Source: an uncultured Rhodospirillaceae bacterium
GTDB lineage: Bacteria; Pseudomonadota; Alphaproteobacteria; Rhodospirillales; Casp-alpha2
Direction: 5' to 3'
Assembly (NCBI GenBank): GCA_913030825.1
Contig: CAJWCU010000002.1
Location: forward strand, 1-64,000
DNA: 64,000 bases
The position numbers and the translations under genes were made by a program. Under the pieces are notes generated by a model. The model saw only the letters and a list, made by a program, of their open reading frames with translations. It was not told the origin of the DNA and ran no database searches. Of the stretch, positions 17,822 to 26,256 are shown in pieces. Position 1 is the first letter of the stretch. Each line of letters begins with the position of its first letter.

Positions 17822-17830
17822 GGCGATGCC

Positions 17831-18946
17831 CTAGGACGCGAGGCCCATCGGGATGAAGCGTTCGCGTTCCGGTGCCGGCATGCCGAGTGCCGCCGCCTGA
17901 CGGGATTCGAAGGCGAAGCAGGCATCATCGTATTGATGGCCGCGGATACCGCCGCGCACCGTGCCCGGTTCGACCGACCGGAAATACCCGCCCCAGCTGT
18001 CCGGCAGGCGAAGGGAGTCCGGGGTCGCCAGCCACAGGCGATAGAGCAGGCGTTTGCGTTCTTCTTCTTCGTAATCTTCGAAGGTCGTCCGCGAGTGCAG
18101 CATGACGTGGTTGTTCATGAACTGCAGATCGCCGGGTTCCAGCCACATGGTGTACATGACGTTCGGGCGGCGCAGGATATCGTCCAACAGGTCCGTACAT
18201 TCGACCTGGGCCTGGGTCAGGGGCGGCACGCCGGCGATTTCCTGGGCCGTGCGCACGCGGTTGCGGTTCCACTTGCCGAACATATGGCCCTCGGCTTCAT
18301 CGAACAGGGGCTGGCTGTAATAAGGGCCTTCGTCCGGGGCCTCTTCCGTGTTGCGCGAGAAATAGAACGGCGTGCGGGCGGCTTCGGCCAAATCCGGGCG
18401 TTCGGCGAGCAACGTGTTCCAGGCCGTGAGGCTGGACGACACCATGCTCTGGCCGCCCGACTTGGCCTTGTTGTAGCAGGCCAGCGTCACGATATCGCAG
18501 CCGTCGGTGTGAAAATCCAGGCTGGCGTTGGAGTTGTAGCCCCGCCCGTTCGCCGCCCGGTAGGTATGGCCGACGGCGCGGACCTGGGACATATACTGCG
18601 ACTTGATGCCCTGCGGCCGGGCAACGCCCAGATGCAGGCCGATCGCCCAGTTCATGATGCGGAACTCATCCTCGGTCACTTCGTCGCGGGGCAGGCCCTT
18701 GAGCACTGCAAGGCCGCGGCCGGTCTTGGCTTCCTGCGCGGCGGCGGCGATCACGCCCATGCCCGGGCCCAGGTCGAAGTCCGCCCCCTGGTAGTCGAAC
18801 AATTCCTTGTCTGCGACGTAGGCGGCCTTGACGGCCTCGGCCATCTGCCGGCGTTGGGCGTCGTCGAGACGGAAAATCCAGCGGTCGTCGTTTTCGATTT
18901 CGGAAACGTGCCAGGCGGCGGGGCTGTCGACGGGATGAAGGGTCAT
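17831..18946 (-). CDS. TauD/TfdA-family Fe(II)/2-oxoglutarate dioxygenase (long form)
   Basis: A 371-residue TauD-fold protein with His146 and Asp148 in LDFHTDGCD and a later NNHVMLHSRTTF region supplying the third iron ligand, then an RLLYRLWL arginine for 2-oxoglutarate. It is longer at the N-terminus than the dioxygenase at 15058. ATG 18946 is preferred because AAGGACAG precedes it; a GTG at 18982 would add 12 residues. It is divergent from the LysR gene at 19109, which is its likely regulator, and convergent with the FMN protein. Confidence 0.85.
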   Translation of the reverse strand: MTLHPVDSPAAWHVSEIENDDRWIFRLDDAQRRQMAEAVKAAYVADKELFDYQGADFDLGPGMGVIAAAAQEAKTGRGLAVLKGLPRDEVTEDEFRIMNWAIGLHLGVARPQGIKSQYMSQVRAVGHTYRAANGRGYNSNASLDFHTDGCDIVTLACYNKAKSGGQSMVSSSLTAWNTLLAERPDLAEAARTPFYFSRNTEEAPDEGPYYSQPLFDEAEGHMFGKWNRNRVRTAQEIAGVPPLTQAQVECTDLLDDILRRPNVMYTMWLEPGDLQFMNNHVMLHSRTTFEDYEEEERKRLLYRLWLATPDSLRLPDSWGGYFRSVEPGTVRGGIRGHQYDDACFAFESRQAAALGMPAPERERFIPMGLAS

Positions 18947-19054
18947 GGGTCGCTGTCCTTGGATGTATGTCACTGCGTTCACGTCGTTCCCCAGGTTCCT
19001 CGGAAGGAGACCGGGAGAAAAATCCGGGCCGCTTTCGGCGGCGAGATGCGCACC

Positions 19055-19105
19055 CTATCAATCCTTTCATTGAAAGAAAAATACGATGATTATATAAATT
19101 GATAG
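19055..19105. promoter_or_regulatory. Inverted repeat in the TauD-LysR divergent promoter region
   Basis: CTATCAAT (19055-19062) and ATTGATAG (19098-19105) are perfect inverted copies separated by 35 bases. They lie in a strikingly AT-rich patch between the divergent dioxygenase and lysR genes. LysR-type regulators commonly bind such paired sites and repress their own gene while activating the divergent one. Assignment to this LysR protein is inference. Confidence 0.5.
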
Positions 19106-19108
19106 ATA

Positions 19109-20020
19109 ATGCTGATGAATTTATCTCCGGCGGATTTGGACGCCTTCGTCTCCGTCGCCGAAAGCGGCAGCTTCCGGCAGGCGGCGCGCGACCTCGGCGT
19201 GTCGCAACCGACCATTTCCGCCCGCATCCGCCATCTCGAAACCGTCCTGGGTGTCAGCCTGTTCCACCGAACCACACGGCGCGTCGTCATCACCGAAGCG
19301 GGCGAACGCCTGCGCGGGCGGGTCGAACGCATGATCCTGGAAACCCGCGCCCTGGTCCGCGAATTCCGCGAGGAAGCCCACCTGAGCCGGGGCCGGGTCG
19401 TGGTCGGGGCCTCGCCCTCGGCGGCGGCGGCGTTCCTGCCCGGCGTACTGGGCGAATTCCAAAGGCGCCATCCGGAGATCGAGGTCGTCCTTTTGGACGA
19501 CTTTTTCGGCCAGGTCATGGACCGGGTGATCCGCGGCGACGTCGATATGGCGGTCTCCCCCTTCGACGGCGACGAAACGCCCTTCGTCGTCGAACCGCTG
19601 TTGACCGATACGGTCATGCTGGCCGTGCGGGAGGATCATCCCTTGGCGGCAAGGGATTTCGTCACGCTGACTGAGATCGGGGCGGAACGCCTGATCTCCA
19701 TGCCGCCCGAATCCGCGGCCTGGGCCTATACCCGCCGGGCGTTCGAAGGTGCCGGGGTCGACTATGCGCCGGTGCTGATGACGCGCTATGCACTGACCCT
19801 GGTCAATCTGGTCAAAGAAGGGGTGGGGGTCGGCCTGGTCGCCGGGCTGGTTGCCCGGGTCCTCGACATGCGCGGATTGAAACTGTTGCCCGTCGCCGAT
19901 GTGGACCTGACACGCCGCGTCTCGGTCATTCAGGCCCGGGACAGGACCCTGACCCCCGCCGCGCAAGCGTTTCGCGACCTGATGCGGCGTACGGCCAAGG
20001 GCTTCAGCCAGGCGGCCTGA
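19109..20020 (+). CDS. LysR-type transcriptional regulator
   Basis: The 303-residue product has the N-terminal winged HTH of LysR proteins (AFVSVAESGSFRQAARDLGVSQPTISARIRHLE) and a periplasmic-binding-like effector domain from about residue 90. ATG 19109 or ATG 19115 could be the start. The gene is divergent from the long TauD dioxygenase, the standard layout for a LysR regulator and its target. Its 3' end overlaps the convergent alpha/beta-hydrolase gene by 17 bases. The inducer is unknown. Confidence 0.93.
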   Translation: MLMNLSPADLDAFVSVAESGSFRQAARDLGVSQPTISARIRHLETVLGVSLFHRTTRRVVITEAGERLRGRVERMILETRALVREFREEAHLSRGRVVVGASPSAAAAFLPGVLGEFQRRHPEIEVVLLDDFFGQVMDRVIRGDVDMAVSPFDGDETPFVVEPLLTDTVMLAVREDHPLAARDFVTLTEIGAERLISMPPESAAWAYTRRAFEGAGVDYAPVLMTRYALTLVNLVKEGVGVGLVAGLVARVLDMRGLKLLPVADVDLTRRVSVIQARDRTLTPAAQAFRDLMRRTAKGFSQAA

Positions 20021-20867
20021 ATAAGGGATCGAAGAAACTCCCGATCCGCTCGACCGTCAGCTCCGGCGCTTCCCAGGCGACGAAATGCCCGGCCCCCGGG
20101 GCCTGTTCCAGTCGGATATCGCTGAACACGTCCGTCAACGTCTCTTGCCATTCGGGGCGCAGGATCGGGTCCGCCCCACCCCAAAGGGAATAGGCGGGCA
20201 CGTCGATGGCCGGGGCCGTTTCCCCGCCGTCCTCCATGGCCTTGAGCCGCCGTTCATTGGCGCAGGCGTACCAGCGGAACCCGCCCGCCAGATTGCCGGG
20301 CTTCATGAAGTTGTCCGTCCATTCTTCTACCGCCGCATCATCGAAGGCGTCGGGCCGGCCGGCCCAATGGCGGAGGAAGTGGCTGAAATAGGCGCGGCAG
20401 CTTTCCCTGGATGCGCCGACCAGATCGACCGCCAGGGGAAGTTGATGGAACGATTGGTACCAGATTTCCCGCACCTGCCCGCCCTGCAGCCAGCGGGGCC
20501 CGATGCCGAAATGCGGGCAGTCGAAGAAGAACAGGCCCGCCAGGCGGTCCGGATGGCGCCTGGCGTAATCCAGGGCGAGAAAACCGCCGACGTCGTGGCT
20601 GACGATGCCGAAGCGGTCCAGGCCCAGATGGTCGACCAGGGCTTCCAGGTCCGAGACGAAATGGTCAACGTTGCGGGCTTCGTCCCCCCGGCTGTCGCCG
20701 AAGTTCCGCAGGTCCGGGGCGATCACGTCGAACCGCGTCTCGAGACCGGGCAGAACCTTTCGCCAGATGCCGGACCATTCGGGCCAGCCATGCAGGAACA
20801 CCAAGGGGGCGCCGGCGCCGGTGCGGTGATAGGCCAGGTTCAGGTCCTGAAGCTCGAGTACGTTCAT
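20004..20867 (-). CDS. Alpha/beta-hydrolase, haloacetate dehalogenase/epoxide hydrolase type
   Basis: This 287-residue hydrolase has an aspartate nucleophile, Asp92 in SHDVGG, rather than serine, which places it with dehalogenases and epoxide hydrolases. The oxyanion region HGWPEWSGIW and the DLRNFGDS motif resemble fluoroacetate/haloacetate dehalogenases. The catalytic His is in GAGHFVAWE near the C-terminus. The halide-binding residues cannot be confirmed by eye, so the dehalogenase/epoxide hydrolase choice stays open. It is followed in the same direction by the Fe-ADH-like gene's 3' side, with which it may be co-transcribed. Confidence 0.82.
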   Translation of the reverse strand: MNVLELQDLNLAYHRTGAGAPLVFLHGWPEWSGIWRKVLPGLETRFDVIAPDLRNFGDSRGDEARNVDHFVSDLEALVDHLGLDRFGIVSHDVGGFLALDYARRHPDRLAGLFFFDCPHFGIGPRWLQGGQVREIWYQSFHQLPLAVDLVGASRESCRAYFSHFLRHWAGRPDAFDDAAVEEWTDNFMKPGNLAGGFRWYACANERRLKAMEDGGETAPAIDVPAYSLWGGADPILRPEWQETLTDVFSDIRLEQAPGAGHFVAWEAPELTVERIGSFFDPLFRPPG

Positions 20868-20901
20868 GGCAAATTCGCTCTTGAGGCCACTTTCGATCGC
20901 C

Positions 20902-22116
20902 CTACCAGGCGCGTTCCAGGATCGCCAAGGACCGGGCGATCCGGTCTTCCGGCGTCGTCAGGTCGCCGCTGGCGTTGAATATCTTGACCGTCCGCGCCGC
21001 GACGGCGGGCAGGGCGCCCCGGGAAATCTCCAGATCGCGCAGGCGCACCGGCATCCCGGCTTTCTGATAGATCGCTTCCAGTTCCCCGGCCACGGCTTCG
21101 GCGGCGGCGGAAACGTCCATGCCGTCCCGCCAGACACCCAGGGCCGACGCCGGGCCCTGCGCCTGGGCCGATGTCACGCCGTCCGCGAGGCGGATGGTCG
21201 CCGCGTGGACGACCGCCGTGGATTCGCCCTGTTTCAGGTTCGGATACTCCAAGTGCAGGGCGGTCGCGCAGGCGTAGTCGCCGGCGAAGGGGCCGCGCAC
21301 GACGAAGGTCTGGCCGTCGTCTTCCGCCCGGTTCTGCAGGAAAGCCGCGAGGCAGAGATCGCGGCGCGGCGCCGGATCGTCCAGGGCGCCGGGCAGACGG
21401 CGGTAGGCGTCGAGCGCCAGGCGGAACGCCTGGGCATGGTCGCCCGCGACCAGGGGATTGACCACATCCAGGGACATGGCGCCGACGGCCCAGGCGAAAA
21501 CCGTCGTCGCCGTCGACAGGATCAAGCCGTCGGGCGCGGTCATCAGCGCGCCGTCGTCGATCAAGATCGCCAGGGGTCGGGTCTTGGGGTCGAAAAATTC
21601 CATCCGGTGATCCAGGCCCGGGTTTTTCAGGCCCGTGCCCGCCCGGTTCATGGCGCTGGTCGGGGTTGTCGGGATGTTGACGATCGGCACCTTCGGTGCC
21701 TCCAGGCGCGGGCTGACTGGGCGGCCGCCTTCCGGGTATTGGGTCATCAGGTCGAAGGGATCGCCGCTTTCGGACAGGAAGATCGAGACGGCCCGCGTCG
21801 CGACGACGACGCTGCCGCCGCCGACGGCGATCAGCAGGTCGGCCTTCAATTCGCGGGCCCGCGCCGTCGCGGCGGAGACGCTGGCGTAGCTGGAATCCTT
21901 TTCGATGCCGTCGAAGGTGCCCGCGAAGCGGTCGCCGAGCGCTTCTTCGATCCGGCCAGGCAGATCCGTCTTCGCGGCGATGGAGGGCGAACAGACGATC
22001 ATCGCCCGCGCCGCCCCCGCGCGCGTGACGACGGCCTTCAGGTTCCGTTCGATGACGTCGGCGCCGCAGAACAGCCGCCAGGAATATCCGGCGCTTTTGA
22101 AGGCTTTGGTGGTCAT
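20902..22116 (-). CDS. Iron-type alcohol dehydrogenase fold protein lacking metal ligands
   Basis: The 404-residue protein is recognisable as a group III (iron-type) alcohol dehydrogenase through the NAD-site GGGSVVVATRAV and the IPTTPTSAMNRAG segment corresponding to the family's PTTAGTGSE. However, the region that normally holds Asp and His ligands (D-A-L-T-H-A) reads TVFAWAVG, and the PHG motif is replaced by KQGES, so most metal ligands appear to be missing. Activity may be metal-independent or altered. It sits just upstream of the dehalogenase-like hydrolase and downstream of the D-amino acid aminotransferase gene, all on the same strand. Confidence 0.78.
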   Translation of the reverse strand: MTTKAFKSAGYSWRLFCGADVIERNLKAVVTRAGAARAMIVCSPSIAAKTDLPGRIEEALGDRFAGTFDGIEKDSSYASVSAATARARELKADLLIAVGGGSVVVATRAVSIFLSESGDPFDLMTQYPEGGRPVSPRLEAPKVPIVNIPTTPTSAMNRAGTGLKNPGLDHRMEFFDPKTRPLAILIDDGALMTAPDGLILSTATTVFAWAVGAMSLDVVNPLVAGDHAQAFRLALDAYRRLPGALDDPAPRRDLCLAAFLQNRAEDDGQTFVVRGPFAGDYACATALHLEYPNLKQGESTAVVHAATIRLADGVTSAQAQGPASALGVWRDGMDVSAAAEAVAGELEAIYQKAGMPVRLRDLEISRGALPAVAARTVKIFNASGDLTTPEDRIARSLAILERAW

Positions 22117-22135
22117 GCGGATACCCGCCGGGGTT

Positions 22136-22990
22136 CTATTCGGCGTTCGCCTTGGCTTCGGCGATATAGGCGGCGCGGAGCTTCTGGCTCACCGGGCCGG
22201 GCACGCCGTTGCCCAGGATATGGTCGTCGATCTTGATGATCGGCATGACGAAGCTGGACGCACTGGTCGAAAAGGCCTCGACGGCGTCATAGGCTTCTTC
22301 CGGCGTGAAGGACCGTTCGACCAGGGTCAGGCCCAGCTCGTTCGCCACTTTCAGGACGGCCTTGCGCGTGATCCCGTGCAGGATCGAATTGGACAGGCCG
22401 CGCGTGACGATGGTGCCGTCCTCGGTGACGATGAATGCGTTGTTCGAGGTGCCTTCGGTGATCATGCCGTCCTCGACCAGCCAGGCGTCGTCGACGCCCA
22501 TGTCCTTGGCCGTCTGTTTGGCCAGGGACGATGCCAGCAACTGCACCGTCTTGATGTCGCGGCGCTGCCAGCGGATATCGGGCAGGGTGACGATGGCGAT
22601 GCCCTTGTCGGCGGCCGGGTTGGCCAGAATGTTCTTTTCCTGGGTGAACATGACCAGCGACGGCGTCGCGTCCTTCGGGAAGTTGAAATCGCGATCGGCC
22701 GCACCGCGCGTAACCTGCATGTAGACGACGCCTTCGGTCAGGTCGTTGCGCTTGATCAGTTCCTTCTGGATGGCCAGCAGTTCGTCGTTCGAACAGGGCC
22801 GCGCCATTTTCAGTTCGTTCAACGAACGTTCCAGGCGCGCCATATGCCCCGGATTATCGATCAGCTTGCCGTCGAGCACGGAGGAGACTTCGTAAATCCC
22901 GTCGGCGAACAGGAACCCGCGATCGAAGACCGAGACCTTGGCGTCCTCTTCCGCGACGTACTCACCATTGACGTAGACCGTACGAGACAT
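22136..22990 (-). CDS. D-amino-acid aminotransferase (class IV PLP enzyme)
   Basis: A 284-residue fold-type IV aminotransferase beginning YVNGEYVAEEDAKVSVFDRGF, a family hallmark. The PLP lysine is Lys147 in RRDIKTVQLL, and EGTSNNAFIV and TRGLSNSILHGITR form the phosphate-binding region. It interconverts D-alanine and D-glutamate or related D-amino acids with 2-oxoglutarate, supplying peptidoglycan precursors or degrading D-amino acids. Branched-chain aminotransferase is less likely because of its short length and D-AAT-like motifs. A strong terminator separates it from the upstream gene at 23074, so its own promoter lies between. Confidence 0.88.
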   Translation of the reverse strand: MSRTVYVNGEYVAEEDAKVSVFDRGFLFADGIYEVSSVLDGKLIDNPGHMARLERSLNELKMARPCSNDELLAIQKELIKRNDLTEGVVYMQVTRGAADRDFNFPKDATPSLVMFTQEKNILANPAADKGIAIVTLPDIRWQRRDIKTVQLLASSLAKQTAKDMGVDDAWLVEDGMITEGTSNNAFIVTEDGTIVTRGLSNSILHGITRKAVLKVANELGLTLVERSFTPEEAYDAVEAFSTSASSFVMPIIKIDDHILGNGVPGPVSQKLRAAYIAEAKANAE

Positions 22991-23026
22991 GCTTTCTCTC
23001 CGTTGGATGGGCCCCGGGTGGGGCCG

Positions 23027-23060
23027 AAAAAGGAAGGGCCGTTATATCACCGGCCCTTCC
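23027..23060 (-). terminator. Rho-independent terminator after the carboxymuconolactone-decarboxylase-fold gene
   Basis: On the minus strand a perfect 9-bp GGAAGGGCC/GGCCCTTCC stem (23052-23060 with 23032-23040) is followed directly by five T residues (A23027-A23031 on the plus strand). It is well placed 14 bases after the stop codon at 23074. Confidence 0.9.
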
Positions 23061-23073
23061 CCGTTCGATAGGG

Positions 23074-23661
23074 TCAGTCGCCGCCGAACGGGCGGGCCAC
23101 GCCTTCGGGCATGGGGGTCTGAAATGCGTTCAGATTGGCCGAGACCATGCAGTAGCAGCCGGCCAACAGGACCAGTTCGACCATGCCCTGGTCGCCCAGG
23201 ATCGCATGGGCGGCGGCGTAGGTTTCGTCCGAGACCTTCTTGTTTTCCAGAAGTTCGATGACGAAGCCGTGGATCGCGGCGTGTTTCGGGTCAGCCGGGG
23301 ACTTGCCGAGGCGGATCGCCTCGATGGTGTCTTCGTCGACGCCTTCGTTCCGCGCCACCTTGGCATGGGCGTAGAACTCATAATCCGCCCCCCAGTTCTG
23401 GCCGACGGCCATGATCGCGATCTCGCGCAGGTCCCCCGGGATGACGCTGTCGAAGCGCAGCAGCCCGGCAAGCGTCTGCGCCGCGTTGCCGATCTTGGGG
23501 CTGTAGAGATAGGCGTTGAACGGCCCGATCAGGCCGCCGTCCGCGTCGAGAAAATCCATGGCGTTGCGGCCCTTGGACCGGGGGCCGGAGGTGATCTTGC
23601 CGAAGACGTCCTTTTGTTCGTCGGTCATGGCGTCTTGGGTGACGGCGGGTAGGCGTCGCAT
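23074..23661 (-). CDS. Carboxymuconolactone decarboxylase/AhpD-fold protein
   Basis: A 195-residue all-helical protein of the CMD/AhpD family, recognised by LREIAIMAVGQNWGADYEFYAHAKVARNEGVDE, the family core. The CxxC redox pair of AhpD peroxidase reductases is absent (the C-terminal GCYCMV has only one intervening residue), so an antioxidant disulfide function is unlikely and a decarboxylase or unknown role more plausible. It ends in a strong terminator and follows the DsbA-fold isomerase gene in the same direction after 84 bases. Confidence 0.82.
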   Translation of the reverse strand: MRRLPAVTQDAMTDEQKDVFGKITSGPRSKGRNAMDFLDADGGLIGPFNAYLYSPKIGNAAQTLAGLLRFDSVIPGDLREIAIMAVGQNWGADYEFYAHAKVARNEGVDEDTIEAIRLGKSPADPKHAAIHGFVIELLENKKVSDETYAAAHAILGDQGMVELVLLAGCYCMVSANLNAFQTPMPEGVARPFGGD

Positions 23662-23745
23662 GGTGGTGTTTCCTCTCCTGGATGGATGTTTTTTAAGATC
23701 GGCGATTATGGTCCGGCGCCGTGCCGGTTGGGTAGGGTGGGTGAA

Positions 23746-24420
23746 TTATTTTTCTTCCGGCCGTCGGCGCCGGGCGCCGACCAGACATTCGTCGGCGGTG
23801 CGCATGGCGGGGCTTTCGAACATGTCCGGGTCGTCCAACCAGTCGAGCATCCAGTCGCCCGCGTCGAATCCCCAGAACAGGCGCCACCCGTTTTCCGCGG
23901 TGGCGTCCTCGACGGCGAAAGTCGGCACGCCGTAGACGCCCTTGGCGACGGCGCTGTCCGTATTGGCGTGAAGGGCGGCCTTGGCCGCTTCGGCGTCCAG
24001 TTCCGGTGCGTCGGCCGGGCCCAGCGACGCCTTGAGGTCCTCGAAGACCGCCGGATCGGCCATGTCCAGGCCACGGCCCCAGATGGCGTCGAAAATTTTG
24101 TCGATATCCGCCGCGCGCGATCCGCGTGCCAGGGTCAGGCGCAGGGTCGGCAGGGGATTGTAGGGATGATGGACCGGCGTGCGGAACGGCAGGCCCATTT
24201 GCTGGGCCCGCCAGGTGCAGAACTTATAGGTCGCAAGGCGCTTTTCCGGAATCTCCGCCGGGCCCAACTGACCCCAGGCGTTCAGCAGCCCGGCGAACAG
24301 CACCGGTTCCAGCGAGATGTCCAGCCGCTCGCGGAACCGCGCCATCTGGTGAAACTGCAAATAGGCGTATGGCGAGATGTAATCGAAATACCAATGGGCC
24401 TTGCGTTTCACCGGTGCCAT
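23746..24420 (-). CDS. 2-hydroxychromene-2-carboxylate isomerase (DsbA-family, kappa-GST-like)
   Basis: The 224-residue protein has the WYFDYISPYAYLQ start typical of HCCA isomerases, where the serine replaces the DsbA cysteine and contacts glutathione. The later VYGVPTFAVE cis-proline segment completes the thioredoxin-like site. These enzymes isomerise 2-hydroxychromene-2-carboxylate in naphthalene degradation, but many genomes carry relatives without that pathway, and none of the other naphthalene genes is here. It starts 4 bases after the end of glnS and is therefore transcribed with it. Confidence 0.85.
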   Translation of the reverse strand: MAPVKRKAHWYFDYISPYAYLQFHQMARFRERLDISLEPVLFAGLLNAWGQLGPAEIPEKRLATYKFCTWRAQQMGLPFRTPVHHPYNPLPTLRLTLARGSRAADIDKIFDAIWGRGLDMADPAVFEDLKASLGPADAPELDAEAAKAALHANTDSAVAKGVYGVPTFAVEDATAENGWRLFWGFDAGDWMLDWLDDPDMFESPAMRTADECLVGARRRRPEEK

Positions 24421-24424
24421 GGGG

Positions 24425-26137
24425 CTATCCCTTTTTCTGGGCCTTGGCCCAACTGTCGCGGAGCGTCATCGTCCGGTTGAAGACGGGCGTGTCGGCGGTG
24501 CCGTCCCGGTCGGCGCAGAAGTAGCCCAGCCGTTCGAACTGCAATGTCTTGCCCGTGGGCCATCCGGCCAAGGACGGTTCCAGCATGGCGTCCTCGATGA
24601 CTTCCAGGGAGCCCGGGTTGAGGTCCTCCAGATAATCGCGGCCGCCGGTCCCCGGGGCTTCTTCCTGGAACAGATGATCATAGAGCCGCACCTGGGCCTT
24701 CACGGCATGGCTGGCCGAGACCCAATGCAGGGTGCCCTTGACCTTGCGGCCGTCGGGCGCGTCGCCGCCGCGGGTTTCCGGATCGTAGGTCGCGCGCAGC
24801 TCGACGATATTGCCCGCGTCGTCCTTGATGACGTCCGTGCAGGTGATGAAGAAGGCATAGCGCAGGCGCACCTCGCGGCCGAGGCTGAGACGGAAGAACT
24901 TCTTCGGGGCGTCCTCCATGAAATCGTCTTGTTCGATATAGATCTCACGGGTGAAGGGCACGGTATGGCTGCCGCCGTCGGGGTCTTCCGGGTTGTCGAT
25001 GGCGTCCAGGTTGTCGACCTCGCCTTCGGGGAAGTTTTCGATCACCACCTTCAGGGGACGCAGCACGGCCATCCGCCGTTCGGCGGCCTTGTTCAGGTGT
25101 TCGCGGACGCAATGTTCGAACAGCGAGAATTCGACGACGCTGTCCTGCTTGGTCACGCCCAGGCGGGAAATGAATTCGCGGATGGTTTCCGGCGGAATGC
25201 CGCGCCGGCGCAGGCCGGTCAGGGTCGGCATGCGCGGATCGTCCCAGCCCGAGACATGGCCTTCGGTCACCAGTTGGGTCAGGCGGCGCTTGGACAGCAC
25301 CGTATAGCCCAGGTTGAGGCGCGAAAATTCGTACTGACGCGGCCTGGCCGGGACCGGCAGATGTTCGACCAGCCAGTCGTAGAGCGGGCGGTGGTCTTCG
25401 AATTCCAGGGTGCAGAGCGAATGGGTGACTTTCTCCAACGCGTCCGACTGGCCATGGGCGAAATCGTAGGTCGGGTAGATTTTCCAGGCGTCGCCGGTGC
25501 GCGGATGGGGCTTGTTGACGATGCGGTAGATCACCGGGTCGCGCATGTTCATGTTGCCGTGGGCCATGTCGATCTTGGCGCGCAGCACCCGCTCACCGTC
25601 CTTGAACTCGCCCGCCTTCATGCGCTGGAACAGGTCCAGGTTCTCCTCGGGTGTGCGGTCGCGGTGCGGGCTGTTGCGGCCCGGCTCGGTCAGGGTGCCG
25701 CGATATTCGCGGATTTCCTCGCCGTTCAGATCGTCGACATAAGCCAGGCCGTTTTCGATCAGGTGGCAGGCGTAGCCGTAGAGCGTGTCGAAATAGTCCG
25801 ACGCATGGAACAGGTTGTCGCCCCAGTCGAAGCCGAGCCAGCGCACGTCTTCCATGATGGCGTCGATGAACTCCTGTTCTTCCTTGGCCGGGTTGGTGTC
25901 GTCGAAGCGCAGGTTGCACTGGCCGCCGAATTCACCGGCGACGCCGAAGTTCAGGCAGATCGATTTGGCGTGGCCGATATGCAGGTAGCCGTTGGGTTCC
26001 GGCGGAAACCGCGTGACGATGCCCGAAACCTTGCCCGATGCCAGGTCGCCCTTGATGATGTCGCGGATGAAATCACGCGGTCCGTCGGCCTCGGCTTCGG
26101 CTGCTTGTGAGGCCGTCTGGGGGGTGGTCTCGGTCAT
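24425..26137 (-). CDS. glnS: Glutaminyl-tRNA synthetase
   Basis: A complete 570-residue class I synthetase. The HIGH motif is at residues 53-56 ([11 protein letters not shown]) and the KMSKS-type loop reads VLSKRRL. GlnRS-specific [14 protein letters not shown] and the C-terminal anticodon-binding beta-barrel domains ([16 protein letters not shown]) are present. The reading frame runs upstream to 26692 but that part overlaps the kinase gene and lacks GlnRS similarity; ATG 26137 gives a normal N-terminus. Many alphaproteobacteria lack GlnRS and make Gln-tRNA by the GatCAB route, so its presence is taxonomically informative. Confidence 0.97.
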   Translation of the reverse strand: MTETTPQTASQAAEAEADGPRDFIRDIIKGDLASGKVSGIVTRFPPEPNGYLHIGHAKSICLNFGVAGEFGGQCNLRFDDTNPAKEEQEFIDAIMEDVRWLGFDWGDNLFHASDYFDTLYGYACHLIENGLAYVDDLNGEEIREYRGTLTEPGRNSPHRDRTPEENLDLFQRMKAGEFKDGERVLRAKIDMAHGNMNMRDPVIYRIVNKPHPRTGDAWKIYPTYDFAHGQSDALEKVTHSLCTLEFEDHRPLYDWLVEHLPVPARPRQYEFSRLNLGYTVLSKRRLTQLVTEGHVSGWDDPRMPTLTGLRRRGIPPETIREFISRLGVTKQDSVVEFSLFEHCVREHLNKAAERRMAVLRPLKVVIENFPEGEVDNLDAIDNPEDPDGGSHTVPFTREIYIEQDDFMEDAPKKFFRLSLGREVRLRYAFFITCTDVIKDDAGNIVELRATYDPETRGGDAPDGRKVKGTLHWVSASHAVKAQVRLYDHLFQEEAPGTGGRDYLEDLNPGSLEVIEDAMLEPSLAGWPTGKTLQFERLGYFCADRDGTADTPVFNRTMTLRDSWAKAQKKG

Positions 26138-26185
26138 GAGGGTAGGATGCTCCGGTTGAAGGAATGACGCCGCCCCGGTTGTGCC

Positions 26186-26221
26186 AAAAAAACGCCGCCG
26201 CGCCAAGGGATATGGCGCGGC
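26186..26221 (-). terminator. Rho-independent terminator of the multi-PAS kinase gene
   Basis: On the minus strand GCCGCGCC (26214-26221) pairs with GGCGCGGC (26197-26204). An outer GGCG and a run of seven T residues (A26186-A26192 on the plus strand) follow. It separates the kinase from glnS. Confidence 0.85.
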
Positions 26222-26256
26222 TGGATAGGCTGGCCCCCGTGCCGCGATGGCGGCGT

